NCBI GenBank assembly: GCA_965116785.1
Contig: OZ220731.1
Location: 3,472,001 to 3,536,000, forward strand
Length of the DNA: 64,000 bases
Direction: 5' to 3'
DNA from: Bin87 sp965116785
GTDB lineage: Bacteria > Chloroflexota > Dehalococcoidia > Lucifugimonadales > UBA3495
Numbering within the stretch: position 1 is the stretch's first letter; each line of letters opens with the position of its first letter. The notes below the pieces were generated by a model. That model had not been told where the DNA came from. It saw nothing but the letters and a program-made list of their open reading frames with translations, and searched no databases. The position numbers and the translations under genes are program-made. This document shows positions 25,657 to 35,800 of this stretch, piece after piece.

Positions 25657-28600
25657 ATGCGAACTCCGAGGATCACCAGACCATTGGATATGGTTGCCGT
25701 CGCCGCCGTCATGGTGGCCACCGCAGCCATACTGCTCGTCGCCATCAACCAGGGAAGCGCCAGCGCAGCCACCGGACCGCCGGGCCCGCCCAGCAACCCC
25801 CTGGCCCACCTGATCGTCCCCGACGGCGAAGCACCGCGCATCCGCGTCAGCTGGGACGCTGCGGACACCCCAGCAACCGGCTACACCATCTCGCGAAGCG
25901 ACGGCCAGTCTTTCGAGACCGCCGGAGCCACCACCTACTCCGACCACGCGGTGGAACCGGGAGAAAGCTACTCCTACACCGTCGCGGCACGGAACGCCCA
26001 AGGCGCCAGCCCCGCGTCGGATACGGCGTCCGCGTCGGTGCCGCCCGCCCCTGCGATGCCCGGCGACTTCGCCGGCAACATCGGCGAACTGAGCGCAGCC
26101 GACGAGCATCCCACCATCAGCCTGACCTGGACCGCATCAACCGTCCCGCCAGCCGCCGCCTGCGAAACCGCCTACCCGCTGCAGGACTACGTCGTCACCA
26201 GAACCTCAGGCAACGAGACAACCGAGGTGGCGACGCCCGGCAGCGGCGATACGTCCTTCACCGACACCACGGCGTCCTTCGGGGCCAGCTACACCTACCG
26301 GATCACAGCACGTTCCGCCATCGGCAGCAGTCCCCCGACGGAGGTCTCGCTGGCCATCCCTGCCCGTCCGGTGGACCCGCCCACCGACGTGTCGGCGTCC
26401 ATCACGGACCCCTTCGACGGCGCCGTCCACCTTTCCTGGAACCCGCCCGCCGAGGGCCCCGACATCACGGGCTACACCGTCCTGCGCAACGGCGCGTCCA
26501 TCGCCGACGGTGTGGCCGCAACCACCCACGCCGACGACACGGCTCACGCCGGCGTAGCCTACTCCTACACCGTGCAGGCCCACAGCGCCGACAACGTCAG
26601 CGCAGCCTCCGACGCCGCCGCAATCGAAGCGCCGGCTCCGCCCAGCGACGTCACGGCCGCGAAAAGCGACCAGGGCGTCAGCCTCACGTGGTCGGCGCCC
26701 ACCGCCGGCACGGTGGACCAATACCGAGTGGAACGCCAGGCCGCAGGCCAGGGTTGGACATCCATTGTCGACACGTCGGAAACGTCCCACTCGGACGCCA
26801 CCGCGCAGACCGGCGTCTCGTACCGCTACCGAGTCCAGCACCGCAACCAACACGGCGGCTCCACCTGGACGGAGTCCAATCGGATCACGCTGCTGGCAGC
26901 GCCCGGCGCGCCCACCGGCGTCACCGCAACAGCCGACGGCAACGACAACGTCGTCACCTGGTCGGCACCCGCCGACTCGACGGTGGACGGCTACCGAGTG
27001 CGACACCACGCCGGCGACGGAGCGTGGACGACCATCCCCAACGCTGTCACGGCCACCACTCACCGACACGACGACGCGGCCGCCGACGTCACACACCACT
27101 ACGGCGTGCAGGCCTACAACTCAGCCGGCGACGGGCCGTGGTCCGAAGACGCCACCACCATGCGGATCACTCCGCCGAACGCTCCCGCAACAATCGCCGC
27201 AGCCGTTGACGGCAACGACATCGTCGTCACGTGGGAACGACCCGACACCGTACACATCAACGGATTCACCGTCGGCCACCGCACCGACGCCGACGACCAG
27301 TACACCACGAGCCCGCAGACCGCCGCCGACGCCACCTCGTACCGAATCGACGACGTGACCGGCGACGTCACCTACCACATCGCGGTGAAGACCCACAACC
27401 AGGCCGGCGAAAGCGCCTGGTCCGACGAGACCACCGCCCTGCGCCGCATCGCGCCATCGACGCCGACCAGCGTGACGGCAACTGCCGACAGCGCCAACAT
27501 CGTCGTCTCCTGGCAAGCTCCCGAAACCGGCACCGCCGACGGATACCGAGTGGAGTACCGGGAGTCCGGCTCGGAAACCGCACAGACCGTGGAACTGGCT
27601 GCCACTGCAACCAGCTACACCCACGCCGATACCGTCGAGGGCACCGAGTACCAGTACCGCGTCCAAGCCCACAACACGGCCGGAACCAGCGCCTGGACCG
27701 ACCCGGTGACCGCACGGCGCCTCAGCATCCCCGCAGCGCCTACCGGCGTAACCGCGAAACCGAGCGGAAGCGTCATCGTCGTCGAGTGGACACCGCCCGA
27801 AAACGGCATCATCGACACCTACGAAGTGCGCTACGGCATAGCCGACGGCGACAGCACGCAAACCGTGAGCATCGCCGCGCCGGCCAACCAGTTCATACAC
27901 ATCGAACCCACCGGCGACACCAGATACCGCTACGACCTCAGGGCACGCAACGACGCCGGCGACAGCGCCTGGTCCAACGTAGCCTACGCCATGCGCGTGG
28001 TCCCGCCACCCATGCCCACCAACCTCTCGGTGGTCATTCACGAGGAAGACCTATTCGTATCGTGGACCGCGCCCAGCTCGGGCATCGTCGACTCCTACGA
28101 GGTGGAGCTCCGCCAGGCCGAACACGTCCTGTGGACCCGCTTCGAAGTCGCAAACACGAGCACGACCTACACCCATGACAGCCCCACACCCGGCACCAAC
28201 TACGAGTACCGAGTACGCGCCGTCAACTCCGGCGGCGTCAGCGACTGGACGACGCCAGTCTCAGAAGTCTGGTTCGAAGGCGCTGCGCCACCAGCCGTCT
28301 ACAAGCCGCAACCACTTGGCAAGCGCCTCATCATCCGCTGGGAACCGTCGACTACCGAGGGCGTAACCGGCTACGAGCTACGCATCCGCGTTGACGGCGG
28401 CGAATGGGAAGTCACCCAGCTCGACGCCGACACACGCCTCCGCTTCGACAACTGGTCAAGCGAGGACGACCTCCGCGAGTACTCCATGCGCGCGATGATC
28501 GACGACGTGGCCGGCAGCTGGTCGCCCATCTACGAGGTGGTCATAGCACAGCCCGCCGACGTCCACAACGTTCGCGCCAACACCGAAGGCTACAACAAGG

Positions 28601-29154
28601 TCAGGCTCCACTGGGACATCCCCGATGAAGGACGACCCAGCATCTTCGCCATCGAGGCCAAGCACGGCGACGGCGACTTCTCACAGGTGGGATCCGTATC
28701 CGGCTATGAAACCACCTTCCTGACCGGCGCGCAGCCCTACGAGACCACCTACCAGTACCGCGTCAGAGGCAAGAACAACGTCCGCATCAAAGGCCCAGTC
28801 GCCGCGGACGGCACGGTGTCCGTCACCATGCCCCAGGAACCCGTCCAGTACGACACGGCGGTACAACGCCTGCGTGTGACCATGGAAGACAGCACCACGC
28901 CGGTCCTCACCTGGAATGCGCCAGAACGCCATGTGGACAGCACCCTGGGATACCGCATCTTCCGCAAGACGACCTCCGACCACCGGCCAATCGACCACCA
29001 GAACCACATCCTGGTCACGCTCACCAACAAGCTGACCTTCACCGACCGAAGCGCACGACCCGGCTTCACATACCTGTACGCAGTGACCCCCTACCGGAGC
29101 CTCACGCCCGCCCTGGGGACGACCTCACCGCCGCTGACTGTGCGCACCTGGTGA
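25657..29154 (+). CDS. Exported protein of about twelve fibronectin type III domains
   Basis: Encodes 1165 residues; GAGG lies ten bases before the ATG. Residues 11-38 form a signal peptide or anchor (MVAVAAVMVATAAILLVAIN). The rest is a chain of about twelve Fn3 domains of 85-100 residues. Each shows the W of strand B (VSWDAAD, LTWSAP, VTWSAP, VVTWERP, VVSWQAP), a Gly-Tyr pair near GYTISR/GYRVRH, and a YxYxVxAxNxxG strand. Domains 4-8 are the most alike, the last three more diverged. No enzyme domain, sorting motif or C-terminal anchor is visible. Likely a surface or secreted adhesin or recognition protein. A GC-rich hairpin follows at 29161. Confidence 0.85.
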   Translation: MRTPRITRPLDMVAVAAVMVATAAILLVAINQGSASAATGPPGPPSNPLAHLIVPDGEAPRIRVSWDAADTPATGYTISRSDGQSFETAGATTYSDHAVEPGESYSYTVAARNAQGASPASDTASASVPPAPAMPGDFAGNIGELSAADEHPTISLTWTASTVPPAAACETAYPLQDYVVTRTSGNETTEVATPGSGDTSFTDTTASFGASYTYRITARSAIGSSPPTEVSLAIPARPVDPPTDVSASITDPFDGAVHLSWNPPAEGPDITGYTVLRNGASIADGVAATTHADDTAHAGVAYSYTVQAHSADNVSAASDAAAIEAPAPPSDVTAAKSDQGVSLTWSAPTAGTVDQYRVERQAAGQGWTSIVDTSETSHSDATAQTGVSYRYRVQHRNQHGGSTWTESNRITLLAAPGAPTGVTATADGNDNVVTWSAPADSTVDGYRVRHHAGDGAWTTIPNAVTATTHRHDDAAADVTHHYGVQAYNSAGDGPWSEDATTMRITPPNAPATIAAAVDGNDIVVTWERPDTVHINGFTVGHRTDADDQYTTSPQTAADATSYRIDDVTGDVTYHIAVKTHNQAGESAWSDETTALRRIAPSTPTSVTATADSANIVVSWQAPETGTADGYRVEYRESGSETAQTVELAATATSYTHADTVEGTEYQYRVQAHNTAGTSAWTDPVTARRLSIPAAPTGVTAKPSGSVIVVEWTPPENGIIDTYEVRYGIADGDSTQTVSIAAPANQFIHIEPTGDTRYRYDLRARNDAGDSAWSNVAYAMRVVPPPMPTNLSVVIHEEDLFVSWTAPSSGIVDSYEVELRQAEHVLWTRFEVANTSTTYTHDSPTPGTNYEYRVRAVNSGGVSDWTTPVSEVWFEGAAPPAVYKPQPLGKRLIIRWEPSTTEGVTGYELRIRVDGGEWEVTQLDADTRLRFDNWSSEDDLREYSMRAMIDDVAGSWSPIYEVVIAQPADVHNVRANTEGYNKVRLHWDIPDEGRPSIFAIEAKHGDGDFSQVGSVSGYETTFLTGAQPYETTYQYRVRGKNNVRIKGPVAADGTVSVTMPQEPVQYDTAVQRLRVTMEDSTTPVLTWNAPERHVDSTLGYRIFRKTTSDHRPIDHQNHILVTLTNKLTFTDRSARPGFTYLYAVTPYRSLTPALGTTSPPLTVRTW

Positions 29155-29160
29155 GCCAGC

Positions 29161-29194
29161 GGCGCCGCCTCTCCCTGGACGGAGTGGCGGCGCC
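29161..29194 (+). terminator. GC-rich hairpin after the Fn3 gene
   Basis: GGCGCCGCC and GGCGGCGCC enclose a loop that can extend pairing (TCC/GGA). It begins seven bases after the stop codon; no T-run follows. Confidence 0.55.
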
Positions 29195-29215
29195 ACTGCC
29201 GTCGGCGAAACATAA

Positions 29216-29374
29216 ATGCCCGCCGACATCATTGAATTCATCGTAGTCGAGACCCTGATAACTGCGGCGCTGTCCGCATTCGGAATCATCATCGCCGTCC
29301 TCATCACGGCGCCAGCCGCCGCCGCACAATTCCTGACCAAGACGGCAAAGCGGCTCCAGAAACGCCAGCGCTGA
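29216..29374 (+). CDS. 52-residue single-span membrane protein
   Basis: ATG to TGA frame encoding MPADIIEFIVVETLITAALS, continuing with AFGIIIAVLITAPAAAAQF and a basic amphipathic end LTKTAKRLQKRQR. One long hydrophobic helix plus a cationic tail is typical of small membrane proteins. The start lacks a clear ribosome-binding site. It lies between two giant exported-protein genes. Confidence 0.4.
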   Translation: MPADIIEFIVVETLITAALSAFGIIIAVLITAPAAAAQFLTKTAKRLQKRQR

Positions 29375-29814
29375 AACACAGCGAAGCAAGGACCGCCTAC
29401 CATATAATATCCATACAAATCAAGCAATTCCGCAACGTGTGCGACACAAAAACGCCGGCTACGACGGAGCCATAACCGCTGATCCGCATAAGCAGAAACA
29501 AAATGCGCCAACTGCCGGCGAGACACCTCCCTTGATATAGCCGACCCAGCACGACCCCGACGTGGCCAGCGCAAACGGGCAGCAGGCCAGCCCAGGCAGC
29601 CGGCAATTCACTAGAAACATCCGTAGCAACACGGCTGGCCAATACGAGCAACACCCAATCGTTCCAGCAGTCCGCAACGCAACGACGAGCAGAACCGACC
29701 ATCCAAACAGATGAGGGCTCGTGAGAGGGTGGCCATGCCGCCGATGCGTGCTCTTCCGGGACTGTGAGGACAGTCCTGTTTCGTTGTAACCATCCACGAC
29801 GTCGGAGACATAAG
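29375..29814. other. Upstream region of the giant-protein operon
   Basis: No credible gene on either strand. A locally AT-rich block near 29400-29425 (CATATAATATCCATAC) could hold a promoter, but the spacing to a -35 box is not convincing. Confidence 0.35.
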
Positions 29815-32800
29815 ATGAAGGCCATCCTTACCATTCTGAAGACCCGTCCGGCCAGATTGGCCCCAGCCCTGTCGTTGGCAGTCCTTATCGTTCTGGCCGC
29901 GTCTGCAACGTCCCTGCTCTGGCCCGATAGGGCCCAGGCACAGGAGCGACGATCGGGGGTGTATGCCGTCCTTGGCTTCGCCGCCGCCCTGGTCCTGGGC
30001 GCCTTCATCATCGTGGGCATGCTCGGGGGCGGCAATCCCGTGCCAATCGCGCAGGCCGCACCCCCGGCCGCGCCCCCGGCCGCGCCGCCTTTGAGCCCGA
30101 GCCCGACGCCGGATCCGCCCGTAGCCCGACTCGCGATATTCAGTGTTGCTTACTTCCAATCCAGCCATGCCCAAGAGGACCACATCTACAAGATGTCCCC
30201 GTTATTCAGCGAGGCATCCTCACAGAATCACTACCGAATTAACGTCCCGGACTATGCCACCGCTACCAAGGTCCTCATCAAGCCATATCAAGATGGCGAT
30301 TGGACCTTCACCGCCACCGTCACGGTCAGTCGGGATGGGACCGAAATCGCGGCGGCCAGATCCCCGGCTCACACCTATAACATTGAGGATCTGGTCAGGG
30401 GTGACAACTACATTGATATCACGGTCACGGCGGACACTGTGACCCGGAAGTACACCCTGAATATCGTCCGGCTTGATTGTGAGGCCGTGCTCGGAATGGT
30501 TACCACCGACTACCTCCATTATGCCTGCGCCGAGCCTGCGTTAGATAAGAAGAGCGCCGATCAAGGTGGGCTAGCCTCGTACGGTTACGGTCAAGATGGC
30601 GACTATGTTTTCGGCGCGTTCAGTCCGCCGATCATCTCCGACTTGCATGACCACAAGATTTATCGTCTCAAGGAAGTCATCGCCACTTCCGCCGACACGG
30701 TTTTTCAGTTCGAGATGGACGACCCTAACGAGAGCCACCCCTGTCCGGGAGTTACCGCAAAAGCCAACGGCTGCCCCAAGGATGGCGTCGGCGGCTGGAT
30801 CATCCGCGCCCATGGGCAGACCCTATCTATGGACAACAACGCTAAAGAAACGGAAGGAGACATGGGCTTTGTCACATTCCGTCCAGATATCATCCTGCCA
30901 TGGGATGGTGAAGTACGCGCAGGATATGAATATCCGTTCTTCATTTACCATGATCGGGGGCCAACCCTGGATCAGGGCAAATTCCCCACCGTGGACCACG
31001 ACCAGATCTACTTGGTCTATAACCTCCCGCTATCGGAGTCCAACACGCCGCCGCTCAGCGCGTTCACGGTCACGGTCAACGACGAATCCGCTGCCCTGAC
31101 CGGCATTAGAATTGATGAGCGACTGGTCACCCTCACCCTGGCCGAGGAGGTAGGCAACGGTGACCGGGTGGTGCTTAATTACAACAGCCTCGACCTTACC
31201 AGCGACCAGCGTCTCCAGAACGCCAGCGGAGGTCAGGCTTACCGCATCCTGAACCAGGTGCTCGACAACCGCACGGTGCAGGGTTGCTACGACGACGTGC
31301 CCGAGGACGCGTTTTACAAGACCTGCATTGAATTCCTTGCCCTCAATCTCGTCGGTGTGGTTAACCCCACGGTGGAAGACCTGACTTATACCACAGGTCA
31401 TGTGGGTGAGGCTTGGCGTGCTCTTTCCAGTCCGTTATTCCTCCGGGGCGGCTACCTGTACGAGCTTGACCATGCGGAGGCGTTACCAGGGATGAATGAT
31501 TTTCCTGGTATGAAAGTTGCGGTAGTTGTCGGTTCCGCCGCCGAATCCCCGGACAACTGGGTGTTCCATTTTAGCGGGATCACCGAGGACCTGGCTAGAG
31601 ATGCGGAATACGAGACCGGTCCTCCGGGACATTGGGTAATCCGCGTTCGCAACAATTTGGATCTAAACAACCCCAGTCTGGATCCCGTCATCTACCGCTC
31701 CCTGTCGTTCAGCCCCAAGCCGCCGGCCGGCCTGAAATTCCATGACAAGTACGGGCGGGAAGGTTCGCTTGAGGAGGCCATCAGGTCCAATGAGGGCTTC
31801 ATCGGCGGCTACTACGTCAGCCTCACCACCGAGCCCACCGAAACCGTGTATATCACCCCGACCGTACCGGCCGGCTCGGAGAGTGCGCTCACGTTGCTCA
31901 AATGCACCCGCGCCACGGCAAGGCCAGAAGCGGCAGATTGGGGCAAGGTGATATTCGAACCCGACAACTACAACACGCCGCAGCCGGTGTGTTACGAGAG
32001 CCTGGACGACCCCGACAGCGGCGACCATCTCATCAACCTGATTCACAACATCACGTCCACCGACGGCGACTACTCAGGTCTGGCCAACGAGGTGGAGGTT
32101 CGCGTCGTCGACGACGAGTCGCCGGAGCGCCACATCCGGGTTGCCAGACAGGGCAACTGGCTTCTCAGCGATGCAGCAACTGGCAGATTATTCTTCCGAC
32201 ATGATGAAGAAGTAGAGGCGGGCGACATGAATTACGGCGTCGAGGTCCTTGACGCCAGGGGCAACCGTGCTCCATTTGACGAGGATGTGGACATCAACGT
32301 CCAATTCAGTCCTGTCTCATTCGATAAAGCCTACAACGGCGAAGACTACACCGCCCGTAACGGCATCTACACCATCCCGGCGGGGCAGTCGTATATGCCC
32401 ATTCCCGCGGAGTTGCACGCTGAGGATGTGGTGGAAAAAAACGAGCACTTCAGTTTGCGTATCGATTGGCCCAACGGTACCCCACCGGTTATCGAAGGCA
32501 CAACTGTTACCATCAATAACGTCGCACACAGATCCCGAATCATCTCTCGCGAGACCGTTGGCTTTAGATTTGTGGAACCGATATACCATGCAACCGAGGG
32601 CGACACCGTACAACTCGGCATCATGCTTGATAGCACAATTGGATTCGGTCTCGGCATGAATCTGGCCACGCTGTATGGCTCTGAAGAAGTTGATGGTGTG
32701 CATGTACCGGAAATGACGTTCACGGAGGGGACGGAAGACTATTCTAAGATGATACATTTCCCCGCCAACACCCAGGCTGGAACAATACGCAACATCCCAC

Positions 32801-35800
32801 TCCACATCATCGCCGACGACCGGGTAGAGCCCACCGAGGACTTCCGGATCGTATTGGAACGCCTTCCGGGAGTGAATCAATACGCGTTCTATTACGGAGA
32901 ATTGGTGGGCGACTGTATCAGATACCTGACGGACGAGGACACTGGCGAATACATACTGGATGATGACGGCAACAAAATCTTCGACTTCGGTCCGGGTACC
33001 TGCGTCGTCATTCGTGTTCAGGACGTTGATCCCCAGCCTGAGTCCAACAACCCGCCCGAACTCATCGAAATTCCCGAACAACAGGGCCCCTTGCTGCCCG
33101 GCCTCAACGTCGGATCGGGTGCCCCGTTCACCTACAATGTGTCCAGGTACTATCCTGAAACGGACCACGACAACGACCCCTCCACCGAGCCCGTGGCCAC
33201 GCCGTTCTTCACCGACCCCGATGGTCATGAAATCGTCTATCGGGCCAGCCTGATTGACGACAGCCCGCTCCCGTCGTGGATGTCGTTCAACCCTGACACC
33301 GTGACCTTCTCCGGCACCGCGCCGGTGAGCGCCGAGGGCAACTCGTACACCATCAAGTTCATCGCCGATGACCAGCAGCCGGTGTCCAACACTGCCTACA
33401 TCACCTGGCAGTTCAGCGTCATCGACGACCCAATCTCCGGTGAAAACCTAATCACATTCCAGGATTATGCTGTTGATATCGACAGGTCGTTGATCCTTGG
33501 ATGTACTAAGCTTCGCCGACCCAACCATCCGGACTTTACACGCTACCGTGTGACCTTCTGGCGGCCCGCCGCCGGCGAAACCTACGACGATCCCCACGGC
33601 ACTTATTACGTGTTTGACACCGACGATCAGACTGTACAGACTGACTGCCGTGTAGCATTTGGTACTGTTGAGTGGCGGTTCCGGGTCCACATGCTGGGCA
33701 AGAATCGCGGCGTGGGCGAGGAGAAGCGCATTGATGGTCGTGACCACGACTTCACCATGGTGAAGATTCCCCACGACACGCTCCGGGTCCGAATCGACCC
33801 CAACGGACTGCATCACTACGTTCAGGCCGGGCGTGACCACATCGCGCCTAAATACAAGATCCGCTGGCGGATGGACGGCAAGACTCCTAATTGTCCCTAC
33901 GACAGCAGCCATGGTTGGTGTGACCGGGATGGGGCATTCCACCGTCCGTATCAGCAATGGTCCGATGAGGTAGAAGTCCGCAACCGCTGGTACTCGAACC
34001 CCTGGTTAGGAATGCTTCGCCACCATGTACCAAGGGGCAAGGCCGCCACATTCGAGTTCCAGGTGGCCAAGGACAAGGACGGTGACATCAACACCCGGGG
34101 TTGGGGTCCCTGGTCCGAGAGCACCTACATCGTCATCAACCGGGACCTGGGTGACATCGAGGCAGGTGCCCGGACCCTCCAGACCGAAATTGTGACGGAC
34201 CCGCACAACACTTCGGGCGAGATGAGCGCGGCCGTCGAATGGAATGACTCCGAAGGTGGTTGCGGCGGTCCGTCTTACGAACCTTACTACTACAACATTG
34301 AGGTCGCCAGTTCGCGCACTTCCGTTGGCAATGTCCTCTACCTCGAAAACTCCCGCGTTGAGGGCATGACCACAAAACCACAGGGCAGATGGGTAACCCT
34401 CAACCAGGGCGGCGACAAGTACGCCCGGATCTATTGCGAAGTCAACGGCACCTGGGGCTATCAGCCTGATGCCGGAGACCGTATGATCGGCAGCATTATA
34501 ACCCTCAACTTCCGCACACCGCCGATCACTAGTATTCATGGTCCTATTCAGGATCGTCATTTCCTGGTTATGGACATCCACCCCCAGGTCGCGTCCCATC
34601 GGCCGGAACTCGTCGTGAACACCGCTGAAGGCGTCAGCACCGCCAGCATCTTTCTCAAACTCTCCGACGATGTGTTCGATTACGAAAACGGCTACGGGGT
34701 TATCAATGGGTTGAATACAACCAACAGGCCCAGCACTGGTGACTTCAAAATCGTCTACACCGGGCCGGACATTCCGGTGAGTTGTCACTGCGACCATTAC
34801 AAGGACATCAAGGTTACCAAGGTCGATTTCATAACCGCTGACGGAGCCGTGGGCGATAATGGCGTCAAACTTACCCTCAACCGGCTGCCCGCGTATCTGC
34901 AGCACATGGACCTCATCTACACGCCCGGCACCCATCCCATCAAAACAAGCGACGGACGCCGCCTGCCTGGATTCAGGGAAGCGGTGGGCTGGCCGACTGC
35001 CATCGTCGATATCAGGTTCGATGCGGAAGAGGTTAATATTCCCGAGGACGCCACCGATGGTGTCCGCGCGAACATTGTCTCCGATTTCAGCGGTGATTTT
35101 GAACACGTGGGGACGGACCTTCCGTTCCGGGTGAGCATTGATCCCAACTACCCTGAGAGCCACGCCGGGTTGGACTTCACCGAGGTTGATGGCGTCATAC
35201 CCGCATACGAGACGGAAACGTATGTGGTGATTCAAGCTCTTGACAACGACGTCGTCAATCAACTCAAGACCCCTAACCAAGTCGTACTCACTCACCAATT
35301 TGATGAGCGCGGGCGAGAAATCTTCCCGGTACAAATGCGTGGCAACGGACTAAGGCCTGATGGCACAGTCACCATCAACATCTTTGACCGGCGGGACACC
35401 ACCGATCTCTACTTCCCAGACGCCAACAGCGGGGAAATCCTCACCGCCGACGTTAGGGAGGGCGAGGAGATTGAAATCCGTGCGGCCCTCACCCGCGCGG
35501 CGGTATTCGATATCACGGTCAGGCTCGACCAGGTTGGCCTTGGCAGCACTCGCTCCGCCACCCACGGCGACGACTGGGTCTGGAAGGACTCGACGAGTTC
35601 AACCGGCTTGATCACCTTCCCGGCCGGGGAGACCACGGCGACCATCACGTTCCAGGCCAAGGCCGATGAAGTGAATGAGGACGACCATCAGCACGAGGTA
35701 GTCATCATCCCGCCCACCATCGCCGGTGCCGACACTGATTCGCGTCTCACGGTCAAGTTCGGCGCCAGCCTCACCATCAGCATCGTCGACACTGAACTTG

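Noticed and set aside
25605..27209. A 534-codon Arg-rich plus-strand frame
   Set aside because: It is an alternate frame of the Fn3 gene; the Arg/His-rich composition is typical of a shadow frame.
34006..35334. A 442-codon minus-strand open frame inside the giant gene
   Set aside because: It is a mirror frame of the Calx-beta-coding region, common in GC-rich DNA; no start signal or domain.
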